A DNA stretch of 64,000 bases from JABAAW01 sp965216605. GTDB lineage: Bacteria > Pseudomonadota > Alphaproteobacteria > JABAAW01. The translations under genes and the position numbers were made by a program. Under the pieces are notes generated by a model. The model was given only the letters and a program-made list of their open reading frames with translations, did not search any database and was not told the DNA's origin. The stretch is taken from assembly GCA_965216605.1 (NCBI GenBank), contig CBDCGG010000002.1, forward strand, positions 1,561,167-1,625,166. The letters are read 5' to 3'. Below, piece by piece: positions 37,201-44,858 of this stretch; the first letter of the stretch is position 1, and each line of letters opens with the position of its first letter.

Positions 37201-40200
37201 GCCTATAAGCGTATCATCGCCCGCGCCGCCTGTAAGCGTATCATCGCCATCTCCACCATCAAGCTCGTCGTTGCCCGCAGCTCCGTAGAGACGGTCGTTC
37301 TCGCCAAGCCCTCGAAGGGTGTCGCGACCTATCGTTCCCACCATAACGTCTTTGGCATCATCACCCAAGGCGGTCTCGGTGGTATCGGCGGTCGCCACGC
37401 CTTCGCCATCCACTATCATGAGCGCGCCTAGCGCTGTGTCGCTCGCGCCGTGGGCTACGCTGTAGGTAGCAGCGCCCTGAGCAGAGGGCAGAATCACCAC
37501 AACGTCTACTCCGACCCTAGCAATCACATTGCCGTTAGGCGCGCGAGAGAATTCGAGATCGCTCGCTTTCAACGCACCTTGGAATTGAAGTTCGCCGCCG
37601 TCCGTATCGTCTACGATGATATCTCTGCCGCCGCCGCTTTCAAAAACATACTTGTCCGAGCCCAAGCCGCCGAAGAGCCTATCTGCGCCAACCCCGCCTT
37701 TCAGCGTGTCATTGCCATCGCCGCCGATGAGCCTATCGTTGCCCGCACCGCCTGTAAGCATGTCGTTGCCCGCATAACCGCGGAGATCATCGTTGCCTCC
37801 ATCGCCTACGAAGATGTCGTCGCCTGCCAAGCCGAGCATCAGGTCTGCCTTGTCATCGGCAGCTGCCTCGATCATGCCGCCTGCGGCTGCCGCCAACGAA
37901 AGTCTCCCCAAGTCCGTGTTATCAGAACCATATTGTATGCTGAATTTACCATCGACATAGTTCTCAATCGTCACAGAGTTTACACCTTGCGTGATCTTAA
38001 CATTCTCGTTATTCAAACCCACACGCGAGAAAATAAGATCGTCTAAACCCGTCGCACCTTTGAATTGTAGATTGCCGCCGTCCGCATCGCCCTGAATAGT
38101 GTCCTCGCCAAAACTACCCGCAAAGATATAATTGTCCGCGCCTGCTCCTCCCCGCAGGAAGTCGTCGCCCAAGCCACCAACGAGCGTGTCTACACCAGCG
38201 CCACCTGTCAGCGTATCAACGCCACCGCCGCCGAAAAGCCGATCGTTCCCCGCGCCGCCGTCGATCCTGTCATCGCCTCCATTGCCTACGAGGATGTCGT
38301 CGCCTCCCAAGCCTTTGAGCCAGTCTTGCTCATCATCGGCGTTTGCCCTCAGCGCTCCGCCTTCCTGTGTCGCAACAGCAAGCCTGCCCAGCGAGGTATC
38401 GCCAGTGCCGTATTGCAAAACATAATTGCCGTTGGCAAAACCTCCGATAGCAACCGAATCACTACCAACCCCTAGGGTCACAAGATCGCCGACACGCGAG
38501 AAGGAGAAGGCATCGCCATTCGTTGCTGCTTTGAATTGAAGTGCGCCGCCGTCCGTATCGCCTCGAATAATGTCCGCACCGTGCCCTGCCTCAAAAACAT
38601 ACTCGTCTGCGCCCAAGCCCCCAACGAGAATGTCGTTATCCGCGCCGCCCTCAAGCGTATCCGCACCATCGCCGCCGACAAGCCTGTCTGCTCCATCGCC
38701 GCCCTCAAGCCTGTCATCGCCCGAACCCCCAAAGAGCAGGTCGTTACCCGCAAAACCTTTCAGCGTATCGTCACCCGCCAAGCCATACATCAAGTCTGCT
38801 TCACCCGTGCCGCGAACGAACGCATCGTCAGCATTCGCGACTTCGCTATTGTCATCGCCATCCGTGCCAACAGACAACTTGCCCAAATCTATATTCTCAA
38901 CACCATACTGTAGGTTGTAGCGACCATCGGCATAGGCAGCTTTCAGAATCTTCACAGTGCCGCCGCCACCCGCGATTAACACATTGCCGCTACCGTCTGT
39001 CGAGAAAGTGAAATCACCAAGACCTGTCGCCTGCTTGAATTGCAGATTGCCGCCGTCCGTATCGACTTCGATGGTATCCTCGCCATAACTACCCGCAAAG
39101 ATGTAGTTGTCTGTGCCTTCTCCTCCCTGCAAGAAGTCGTTGCCGATGTTGCCGACGAGCGTGTCTACGCCCGCACCACCTTCCAACCTATCGTTACCCG
39201 CGCCACCTACTAGCCTGTCATCGCCCGCGTTGCCTTGCAGAGTGTTGGCTGCCGCGTCGCCTATAAGTATGTCTTTGTGCGCTGAGCCCTCAAGGTTCTC
39301 TATACCAACAAGAACATCTCCTTCAGCATCGTTGCCTGTAGCAGTGCCTCTAAATAGATTAACGACAACGCCTGCCCCATCTGTGTCTGTTGAGCCTGCG
39401 TAGCTTGCGGTGTCTGCGCCCGCGCCGCCGTCCAGTGTGTCTGCGCCCTCGCCGCCCTCAAGCGTGTCTGCTCCCGCGCCGCCGTCCAGTGTGTCTGCGC
39501 CCGCGCCGCCGTAGAGTTTGTCTGCGCCGTCGTTGCCGCGGATATCGTCGTCTCCTCCCAGTCCTCTCAAGGTGTCATCGCCTATCGAGCCGTAGATCAG
39601 GTCTTGCCCCTCGTCGTCAGTTGCCGAGGTATCTTCGCCTGCTGTCTTCACCAACAAAACCCTACCCAACACCGTATCCTCGGAGCCGTGGTGTATGGTG
39701 TAGGAACCGGCTCCTTCGACCGTTACTTTGTTGGCACCTGTCTTGATCTCGTAATTACTGCCAACTAGACCGATATCGAGATCGTCTGAATTTTCTACAG
39801 ATCTAAAGTAGAGATTGCCGCCATCGCCATCGTTTTGGATGGTGTCCTCGCCAAAATTGCCCCCAAAGATATAGGTGTCTGCGCCTGCTCCACCTTCCAA
39901 GATGTCGTCGCCCGCACCACCGATGAGGATGTCTATGCCATCGCCACCTGTCAGAGTATCTCCACCGCCAAAGCCCAAAAGCAAGTTTCTATCGGTCGAG
40001 CCTGCAGTGCCTGTAAAGGTTTCTGCTTCGCTTGTTCCGTAATAGAGTTTTCCCAGCACTACTTCGTTGGCACCATCGCCGTAGGAGATGCTGTAGCGAC
40101 CATCTTCATAGGCAGCTTGCAGTATCTTCACCGAGCCACCACTGCTTGTGATAACGACATCGCCATTCGCTTCGCGCGAGAAACGGAGATCGCTTCGACT

Positions 40201-43200
40201 TGTCGCGTCTTTGAATTGCAGCGTGCCGCCGTCCGTATCGCCTCGGATGATGTCGTTGCCGTAACCACCTGTGAATACATAGGTGTCTGCGCCTGTTCCT
40301 CCCACAAGAAAATCGTCTCCCTCACCGCCGTAGAGCGTATCGTTGCCCGCGCCGCCGACGAGCCTATTGTCTCCCGCGTTGCCTGTAAGCGTGTCTTTGT
40401 AGTCCGAGCCGCGAAGGTTTTCGACACCGATGAAAGTATCACCCACAGCATCGCCTGTCTTGAGCGCACCATCAGCCAGCCCGACTGTAACCCCGATGTC
40501 TTCGCCGTTGACGGTATCCGTGGCGGCTGAGTTTTCGTAGCTCGCGGTGTCTGTGCCTAAGCCACCGATGAGCGTGTCTGCGCCCGCGCCGCCTTCCAAG
40601 ATGTCGTCTCCTGTATTGCCGACTAGCCTGTCATCGCCATCACCACCTTCCAAGATGTCGTTGCCCGCATTACCGCGGAGATCGTCGTTGCCTGCCAGTC
40701 CTCTCAAGGTATCCGCGACTGCGGAGCCTATCAGCAGGTCTACCTTGTCCTCGTTGTCTGGTGCCTCTAAAAGTCCGCCTGTTGCATCTGCAGCCGAAAG
40801 TCTGCCCAACTCTGTATCATTAGTACCATAGTGTATGCTGAAGAGATTAGCACTAACGCCATTAAAGGTAACAGAGCCACCGCCAGCCGTCATAACAAAA
40901 TTGCCATCGGCATCATAGGTGAAACCAAAATCGCTGAGACCTGTGGCACCCTTGAAGTAGAGTTTGCCGCCGTCGTCATCGTTTTGTATGGTGTCATTGC
41001 CGTAGTTTCCCGCAAAGATATAGCTGTCCGCGCCTGCTCCACCCTCAAGCGTGTCGTTGCCCGCGCCGCCGTCCAGCGTGTCTGCGCCTGCTCCGCCCTC
41101 AAGCGTGTCGTTGCCCGCGCCGCCGTCCAGCGTGTCGTTGCCCGCGCCGCCGTCCAGCGTGTCCGCGCCGTCTCCTCCCTCAAGCGTGTCGTTGCCCGCC
41201 AAGCCGTAGAGCTCGTCATCGTTGTCAAGACCTTGCAACCTGTTGACTCCCGCGTTGCCTGTGAGGCTATCTTTGTAGATTGAGCCTGAGATGTTTTCGA
41301 TGCTAACAAAAGTGTCGCCCGCGGCACGCCCTCCTGTGTTCGTAGCACCCGCAAGCAAACTGACCGTAACGCCTGCGCCTGAACCGCCGTAGTTTACGGT
41401 ATCTATACCCGCGCCGCCGTGCAGAAAATCCGCCCGATCTATCGAGTAAAAAATCGCACCATTATCACCAGCGAGGCTCATAACGCCCAGCAGTGTGTTG
41501 CCACTGCCGTAGTGTATGTCATATCTACCATTTCCATAAGAACTAGCGCCGATCGTCACAGAGCCGTCATCGCTCAAGATGGTCACAGTGCCATCGCCAG
41601 CGCGCGAGAAGGTGAGATCGCCAAGCCCTGCCGCATCTTTGAAGTAGAGTCTGCCTCCGTCCCTACCGCCTACGATGGTGTCCGCGCCAAAGTTACCCTC
41701 AAAGACATAGGTGTCCACACCCCCTCCACCTTCTAGCCTATCGTTGCCCACGCCGCCCGTCAGCGTATCATCGCCATCGCCGCCGACGAGACTGTCGTTG
41801 CCTGCGCCGCCTGTCAGCCTATCCGAGCCGTGTCCGCCTTCGAGCCTGTCGTCGCCCGCGCCGCCTGTCAGCGTATCATTGCCATCGCCACCTCCGAGCC
41901 TGTCGTCGCCCGCGCCGCCTGTCAGCGTATCATTGCCATCGCCACCTTCGAGCCTGTCGTCGCCCGCGCCGCCTGTCAGCGTATCATTGCCATCGCCACC
42001 TTCGAGCCTGTCGTCGCCCGCGCCGCCCGTCAGATTATCGTTACCTTCAAAGCCATAGATCAAGTTGCCCTCGTCCCCGCTCACAATTGTGTCGCCTGAT
42101 CTAGTTCCGAAATACAGCTTGCCCAGCACGGTCGGGGTGTCTTCATCCCCGTAGGATAGGGTGTAGCGACCATCGGAAAAAGCAACAGCAGACAAAATCT
42201 TCACCGAGTCGCTACCGACCATAATTGTCACATCGCCATTGCTAGCTTGCGAAAAATCGAAACTGCCAAGACCTGTCGCGTCTTTGAAGTGCAACCTGCC
42301 GCCGTCCGGATCGCCTTGGATGGTGTCGTTGCCATCGCCGCTGTTGAAGACATAGGTGTCCGCGCCCGCGCCGCCATCGAGGGTATCGTTCCCCGTACCG
42401 CCTACGAGGGTGTCGTCGCCGCCAGCACCTGCGATGCTGTCATTACCCCCCATGCCATCAAGGATCTCATCCTCCACGTCCCCTGTAAGGGTGTCGTTGC
42501 CGCTTGTGCCTTCCGTATTAGTTTCAAAAACCAAGGTACGATCTGCCACATCACCCCCGCTACCATCGCCGTAGAAGATGTTGAAGACAGCGTATTGATA
42601 GTCTTCAATCGTAACGAAGATATCATCGCCTGCCGTGATTCTCACGATGGTTGGGTCGTTAGCGTCTTGCGTTGCGACGATGTCGGCGGGGTTTGAAATT
42701 CCTTTGAAGAGGAGGTTGCCGCCGTCGCTATCGCCTTGAATGGTGTAGCTACCTGCCAAGGCGAGGACATAGTTGTCTATTCCATCCCCACCTTTCAGCG
42801 TGTCCATTCCTAGCACCATGTTACCGTTGACGATGGTATCTGCGTTGCCGGCACCGTTGAGGGTGTCTGCCCCCCCGCCGCCTGTCAAGATGTTGTTTCC
42901 AGCGTTGCCGATGAGGGTGTCGGCGTATGCCGAGCCGATAAGGTTTTCGATGCTTGTCTCAGCCCCTTCTGCGAAGCTGTCGCCTTCAGCGTGTCCGCCT
43001 ATGAAATTCTGTTCAGCATTCCCTAACAAAAGATTGACAAAAACACCCGCATTGGATTCTTCGTAGCTGAGCGTATCGATTCCCTCCCCGCCGTCGAAGG
43101 TGTCACCAAGCTCAAAACCTTGCAAGAGGTCGTCGCCCGCACCGCCCACCAAGGTGTCGTTGCCTCCGTGACCTTGCAAGAGGTCGTCGCCCACACCGCC

Positions 43201-44061
43201 CACCAAGGTGTCGTTGCCTTCGTGACCTTGCAAGATGTCGTCGCCCACACCGCCCACCAAGGTGTCGTTGCCTCCGTGACCTTGCAAGATGTCGTCGCCC
43301 GCACCGCCCACCAAGGAGTTGGCTAAGCTGTTGCCTATGAGGGTGTCGTTATATGCCGAGCCAATAAGGTTCTCTAAGGTTGAAGTTAAAATATCGCCTA
43401 TGCGGTCGCCCGCAGCGTCTCCGCCTGTGTTAGTAGCAAAGACATATCTGCTGTCGAATTGGACACCCTCAGGAGAGTCTGCGTAGCTTAGCGTATCGAT
43501 CCCTTCTCCGCCAGAAAATCTATCCGCACCTTCGCTACCGTAGAACACATCGTTACCAGCACCGCCTTCAAGTTTATCGTTGCCGTCGCCGCCGAAGAGA
43601 TGGTCGTCGTCATCTCTGCCTTCAAGCTTATCGTTGCCATCGCCGCCGAAGAGATAGTCGTTGCCAGCATCGCCATTAAGTGTATCGTTACCGCCAAAAC
43701 CGTATATAATATCATCACCCCCCAAACTACCAATATCGTTATTTCCTCCATCGCCTAGTACAACATCATTAGTGCTATTATTGCCTTTACTCAGAGCCAA
43801 ATAACCCAGATTCACTGGCTGGGCATCAGGATCGCCGTAGTGCAAGGTGTAGCGTCTGTGGGCGAAAGCAGCAGCAGCTATTTCTATGGTGGCGCCATCA
43901 ATCGTGATCGTCATCATATTGCCATCCCCTCGCACGATGGAGATATCTGCTGGGGAGAAATCTGCTACGGGCTTCGTCCCTACAAAATACAGAGCCGCAG
44001 CATCTGTGCTTGTTATTGTGATGGTGCCGCTGGTCGTGGTCGCTGTGTAGGTTAATGCCAT
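28231..44061 (-). CDS. Giant RTX calcium-binding repeat protein (5,276 aa)
   Basis: The product consists almost entirely of RTX nonapeptides (GGxGxDxLx, for example GGAGNDRLEGGDGADRL), which bind calcium in a parallel beta-roll. About 22 copies of a ~75-residue beta module interrupt them, beginning Y(V/I)FAGSFGEDTIQGDTDGG and ending near YADGKFSIQYGS. A third element, ASYAGS-x-GVVVNL ending IENLEGSAHKDTLTGD, is familiar from serralysin-type RTX regions. The N-terminus (MALTYTATTTSGTITIT) has no signal peptide and is a degenerate beta module. The C-terminal ~115 residues are nearly identical to those of the next giant protein and probably form the type I secretion signal. ATG 44061 follows AGGAG. 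No enzymatic or adhesin domain was found. A surface-layer, matrix or adhesive role is inferred. Confidence 0.93.
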   Translation of the reverse strand: MALTYTATTTSGTITITSTDAAALYFVGTKPVADFSPADISIVRGDGNMMTITIDGATIEIAAAAFAHRRYTLHYGDPDAQPVNLGYLALSKGNNSTNDVVLGDGGNNDIGSLGGDDIIYGFGGNDTLNGDAGNDYLFGGDGNDKLEGRDDDDHLFGGDGNDKLEGGAGNDVFYGSEGADRFSGGEGIDTLSYADSPEGVQFDSRYVFATNTGGDAAGDRIGDILTSTLENLIGSAYNDTLIGNSLANSLVGGAGDDILQGHGGNDTLVGGVGDDILQGHEGNDTLVGGVGDDLLQGHGGNDTLVGGAGDDLLQGFELGDTFDGGEGIDTLSYEESNAGVFVNLLLGNAEQNFIGGHAEGDSFAEGAETSIENLIGSAYADTLIGNAGNNILTGGGGADTLNGAGNADTIVNGNMVLGMDTLKGGDGIDNYVLALAGSYTIQGDSDGGNLLFKGISNPADIVATQDANDPTIVRITAGDDIFVTIEDYQYAVFNIFYGDGSGGDVADRTLVFETNTEGTSGNDTLTGDVEDEILDGMGGNDSIAGAGGDDTLVGGTGNDTLDGGAGADTYVFNSGDGNDTIQGDPDGGRLHFKDATGLGSFDFSQASNGDVTIMVGSDSVKILSAVAFSDGRYTLSYGDEDTPTVLGKLYFGTRSGDTIVSGDEGNLIYGFEGNDNLTGGAGDDRLEGGDGNDTLTGGAGDDRLEGGDGNDTLTGGAGDDRLGGGDGNDTLTGGAGDDRLEGGHGSDRLTGGAGNDSLVGGDGDDTLTGGVGNDRLEGGGGVDTYVFEGNFGADTIVGGRDGGRLYFKDAAGLGDLTFSRAGDGTVTILSDDGSVTIGASSYGNGRYDIHYGSGNTLLGVMSLAGDNGAIFYSIDRADFLHGGAGIDTVNYGGSGAGVTVSLLAGATNTGGRAAGDTFVSIENISGSIYKDSLTGNAGVNRLQGLDNDDELYGLAGNDTLEGGDGADTLDGGAGNDTLDGGAGNDTLEGGAGADTLDGGAGNDTLEGGAGADSYIFAGNYGNDTIQNDDDGGKLYFKGATGLSDFGFTYDADGNFVMTAGGGSVTFNGVSANLFSIHYGTNDTELGRLSAADATGGLLEAPDNEDKVDLLIGSAVADTLRGLAGNDDLRGNAGNDILEGGDGDDRLVGNTGDDILEGGAGADTLIGGLGTDTASYENSAATDTVNGEDIGVTVGLADGALKTGDAVGDTFIGVENLRGSDYKDTLTGNAGDNRLVGGAGNDTLYGGEGDDFLVGGTGADTYVFTGGYGNDIIRGDTDGGTLQFKDATSRSDLRFSREANGDVVITSSGGSVKILQAAYEDGRYSISYGDGANEVVLGKLYYGTSEAETFTGTAGSTDRNLLLGFGGGDTLTGGDGIDILIGGAGDDILEGGAGADTYIFGGNFGEDTIQNDGDGGNLYFRSVENSDDLDIGLVGSNYEIKTGANKVTVEGAGSYTIHHGSEDTVLGRVLLVKTAGEDTSATDDEGQDLIYGSIGDDTLRGLGGDDDIRGNDGADKLYGGAGADTLDGGAGADTLEGGEGADTLDGGAGADTASYAGSTDTDGAGVVVNLFRGTATGNDAEGDVLVGIENLEGSAHKDILIGDAAANTLQGNAGDDRLVGGAGNDRLEGGAGVDTLVGNIGNDFLQGGEGTDNYIFAGSYGEDTIEVDTDGGNLQFKQATGLGDFTFSTDGSGNVLIAGGGGTVKILKAAYADGRYNLQYGVENIDLGKLSVGTDGDDNSEVANADDAFVRGTGEADLMYGLAGDDTLKGFAGNDLLFGGSGDDRLEGGDGADRLVGGDGADTLEGGADNDILVGGLGADEYVFEAGHGADIIRGDTDGGALQFKAATNGDAFSFSRVGDLVTLGVGSDSVAIGGFANGNYVLQYGTGDTSLGRLAVATQEGGALRANADDEQDWLKGLGGDDILVGNGGDDRIDGGAGNDRLFGGGGVDTLTGGAGVDTLVGGLGDDFLRGGAGADNYIFAGSFGEDTIQGDADGGNLQFKGATGLDDLIFSRVGLNNENVKITQGVNSVTIENYVDGKFSIQYGSDNTDLGRLSLAAAAGGMIEAAADDKADLMLGLAGDDIFVGDGGNDDLRGYAGNDMLTGGAGNDRLIGGDGNDTLKGGVGADRLFGGLGSDKYVFESGGGRDIIVDDTDGGELQFQGALKASDLEFSRAPNGNVIARVGVDVVVILPSAQGAATYSVAHGASDTALGALMIVDGEGVATADTTETALGDDAKDVMVGTIGRDTLRGLGENDRLYGAAGNDELDGGDGDDTLTGGAGDDTLIGGAGTDTYVFAGDYGADIIRGDTDGGTLLFKDATSRGDLRFSRVGENMKITQSANSVTIEDYENGKFSISYGDAGNEVALGKLYYGTSGAETFTGTADENLLLGFGGVDTLTGGDGVDTLVGGLGNDFLRGGTGTDVYVFGGNFGEDTIQGDTDGGNLQFKGATGFGDFSFSRVGENNENVQITQGANSVTIENYADGKFSIQYGSENTELGRLSLALAAGGTIEAPADDKADLMLGLEGDDIFVGYGGNDDLRGYAGNDRLTGGAGNDLLIGGDGIDTLTGGVGADRLFGGAGNDILEGGAGADRVVGGEGLDTASYAGSAGDTDGAGVVVNLLTSSVTGNDAEGDILVGIENLEGSAHKDILTGDTADNTLQGNAGDDRLVGGAGNDRLEGGDGADRLVGGDGVDTLIGDAGDDTLIGGLGDDFLQGGDGTDNYIFAGSYGTDTIAVDTDGGNLQFKQATGLGDFTLSTDGSGNVLVAGGGGTVKILKAAYADGRYSLQYGVENIDLGKLSVGTDGNDNNEDVNADDAFVRGTGEADLMYGLAGDDTLKGLAGNDLLVGGLGDDRLEGGDGEDRLVGGVGIDTLIGGDGIDTLVGGLGNDFLRGGAGTDIYVFAGSFGEDTIQGDTDGGNLQFKQATGFGDLIFSRVGSNMKIVQGANSVTIENYADGKFSIQYGSENTDLGRLSLALAAGGTIEAPADDKADLMLGLEGDDIFVGYGGNDDLRGYAGNDMLTGGAGNDLLIGGDGIDTLTGGVGADRLFGGDGNDILEGGAGADRVVGGAGLDTASYAGSTDTDGAGVVVNLLAGSVTGNDAEGDVLVGIENLEGSAHKDTLTGDTADNTLKGNAGDDRLFGGAGNDRLEGGEGADRLVGGDGVDTLIGDAGDDTLVGGVGVDTLTGGDGVDTLVGGLGDDFLQGGDGTDNYIFVGSYGTDTIAVDTDGGNLQFKQATGLGDFTLSTDGSGNVLVAGGGGTVKILKATYADGRYSLQYGVENIDLGKLSVGTDGNDNNEDANADDAFVRGTGEADLMYGLAGDDTLKGLAGNDLLVGGLGDDRLEGGDGEDRLVGGVGIDTLIGGDGIDTLVGGLGNDFLRGGTGTDNYIFAGSFGEDTIQGDTDGGNLQFKQATGFGDLIFSRVGSNMKIVQGANSVTIENYADGKFSIQYGSENTDLGRLSLALAAGGTIEAPADDKADLMLGLEGDDIFVGYGGNDDLRGYAGNDRLTGGAGNDLLIGGAGNDILEGGAGADRVVGGAGLDTASYAGSTDTDGAGVVINLLAGSATGNDAEGDVLVGIENLEGSAHKDTLIGDTAANTLKGNAGDDRLFGGAGNDRLEGGSGNDRLVGGDGVDTLIGDRGDDILVGGAGNDRLEGGAGADRLVGGVGVDTLIGDTGGDTLVGNGGNDFLQGGYGADNYIFAGSYGTDTIAVDMDGGNLQFKQATGLGDFTFSTDGSGNVLVAGGGGTVKILKAAYADGRYSLQYGVENIDLGKLSVGTDGDDNSEDVNADDAFVRGTGEADLMYGLAGDDTLKGFAGNDLLVGGLGDDTLEGGDGEDRLVGGVGIDTLIGGDGIDTLVGGLGNDFLRGGTGTDTYIFAGSFGEDTIQGDTDGGNLQFKQATGFGDFSFLRVGSNMKIVQSANSGANSVTIENYADGKFSIQYGSENTDLGRLSLALAAGGTIEAPADDKADLMLGLEGDDIFVGYGGNDDLRGYAGNDMLTGGAGNDLLIGGDGIDTLTGGVGADRLFGGDGNDILEGGASADRIVGGEGLDTASYAGSAGDTDGAGVVVNLLTSSVTGNDAEGDILVGIENLEGSAHKDTLIGDTVANTLKGNAGDDRLFGGAGDDILEGGAGADRLVGGVGDDILEGGAGADRLVGGVGTDTASYEGSGDASGDGFGVTVNLHAGTGSGEHAEGDTFVGIENLRGSAFIDTLTGNAEANRLEGGAGADRLEGGDGLDTASYASSGDEDTNGEGVKVSLVAGAANTGEHAEGDVLFDIENLVGSDYKDTLTGNAEANVLVGRDGDDTLVGGGGNDRLVGGAGVDTASYAGAANGVVVNLFSGSASGSDAEGDILVGIENLEGSAHKDALIGDTADNTLKGNAGDDRLVGGDGVDTLNGGDGADILVGGLGNDFLQGGAGTDIYVFAGSFGEDTIQGDTDGGNLQFRQAAELGDLIFLRVGSNNENVQITFGENSVTIENYADGKFSIQYGSGNTELGRLSSALAAGGTLEAAADDKADLIVGSAEVDTLDGKEGADHLYGYAGNDILTGGAGNDLLIGGDGNDTLTGGVGDDRLFGSAGNDALTGGVGDDRLVGGAGNDILEGGAGADRVVGGEGSDTASYAGSAGDTDGAGVVVNLLAGSATGNDAEGDILVGIENLEGSAHKDTLTGDTADNTLKGLAGDDRLFGGAGNDILEGGAGDDRLFGGAGDDILEGGAGADRFVGGVGTDTASYERATEGANGVGVTVSLVAGATNTGEHVVGDTFAGIENLRGSAFGDTLTGNAEANRLEGGAGADRLEGGDGLDTASYASSGDEDTNGEGVKVSLVAGATNTGEHAEGDVLFDIENLVGSDYKDTLTGNAEANVLVGRDGDDTLVGGGGNDRLFGGAGVDTASYAGAANGVVVNLLSGSASGSDAEGDILVGIENLEGSAHKDALIGDTADNTLKGNGGDDRLVGGDGVDTLNGGDGADILVGGLGNDFLQGGSGTDNYIFAGSFGEDTIQGDTDGGNLQFRQATGFGDLSFLRVGLNNENVQITFGENSVTIENYADGNFSIQYGSENTDLGRLSLAVAAGGTIEAAADDKADLMLGLEGDDIFVGDGGNDDLRGYAGNDMLTGGAGNDLLIGGDGNDTLTGGVGADRLFGGDGNDILEGGAGADRVVGGAGVDTYVFSVGSGTDTVVDTASEVMTLRFDGASYTAEDFADTSNFARVGNNLEITIDKDAADGIDDKITIVNAYDSNAGTGTGNSAFTINIEYGSGNNFTEVADANEFWHTL
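28890..39110. repeat. Higher-order tandem repeats of 1.3-1.7 kb within the first RTX gene
   Basis: A marker sequence TATTGTATGCTGAA beside CCATCGGCATAG recurs near 28891, 30589, 32233, 33712, 35179, 36595 and 37936, spaced 1,698, 1,644, 1,479, 1,467, 1,416 and 1,341 bases. Between 32.2 and 36.6 kb the units are nearly identical in DNA over hundreds of bases, including synonymous positions, which implies recent duplication or gene conversion. Each unit encodes two beta modules and their nonapeptide blocks. Confidence 0.85.
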
Positions 44062-44858
44062 GGTTCTGCTCCTTCTTTAGCAAAAGTTTGTCATAAAAAC
44101 AGAGGTTGCCCTTTGTCCTTGTTTCGTTGGTCTTGAGTTTCGTTGGTCTTGAGTTTCGTTGGTCTTGAGTTTCGTTGGTCTTTGTGTTGTTTCCGCCCCC
44201 CTCGTTTCTCGTCTGCCCCTTGTGCTTGCGTCAGCTGTCTGTCAGCCTTCCCAAAGCGCAACGCGCGTCCGCCCCCTTGTATCCCTCCCCCTGCTTCCCC
44301 CATCGCGACGATCGACATGCTCGCGAACGAGAGCGTCCGCCCCCTTGTGTCCCTACCCCTGCTTCCCCCGTTTCCCCCTGTTTCTTCCCTCCCCCGCGAA
44401 CTCCCCCTTGTCCGTTTGTCCGTTTGTCCCTCTGCTCGCTCCCTCTCGCTCCCTCTCGCTCCCTCTCGTTCCTGAAGAATCTGCTAGTGACACTCTTCAG
44501 AGGTTCTCTTTGAGGGTAAAAACAAAAAAAGTCAACCTTTGTTTTGCTTTTTTTCGCTGTTCACGAAAAGTTTATCCATTCCTATTTCTTCCCTATGTCT
44601 TTCCTGTTTCTTCCCTCCCCCACGAGAACTCCCCCTTGTCCTCCCCCTTCCTCTGCCCGCGCCCGTCCCCCAGTGTAGCACAGCGTAACGAGGTTTTTGC
44701 TACGAAAAAGCCATGCTCACAAGCCAATCATCCCTCAGCTAGAGGGTTTTTCGCACTGACTTTGCCGATTCATCTTACCGATTCGCTTGTCCGATCCAAG
44801 TGCATCAGCTCCAAGTGCATCAGCTCCAAGTGTATCAGCATGTGTCCCAAACGAGCGT
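44062..44858. other. 797-base pyrimidine-rich, minisatellite-laden intergenic region between the RTX genes
   Basis: This gap must carry the promoter of the first RTX gene and the end of the second. The plus strand is C/T-rich. It contains four 16-bp tandem units GTTTCGTTGGTCTTGA from 44121 (44121, 44137, 44153, 44169), dispersed duplicates of CCCCCTTGT-type blocks near 44268 and 44334, a second pair near 44390 and 44609, a CTCGCTCCCT array near 44440-44468, and three CCAAGTGCATCAGCT units near 44797-44836. Open frames here are low-complexity Pro/Ser/Leu products and are not called. No clear -10/-35 is evident on the minus strand. Confidence 0.7.
44121..44184. repeat. 16-bp tandem repeat, four units, upstream of the first RTX gene
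   Basis: Three exact units GTTTCGTTGGTCTTGA and a fourth diverging in its last bases (TCTTTG), about 60-120 bases before the ATG of the first RTX gene. The position would suit an array of transcription-factor sites or a slippage-prone spacer. Confidence 0.9.

Noticed and set aside
28240..43760. Numerous plus-strand open frames of 60-230 codons opposite the first RTX gene, rich in Ser/Pro/Ala or in Val/Ile/Ala
   Set aside because: They are antisense shadows of the Gly/Asp repeat codons; they recur with the repeat period, lack ribosome binding sites and have low-complexity products.
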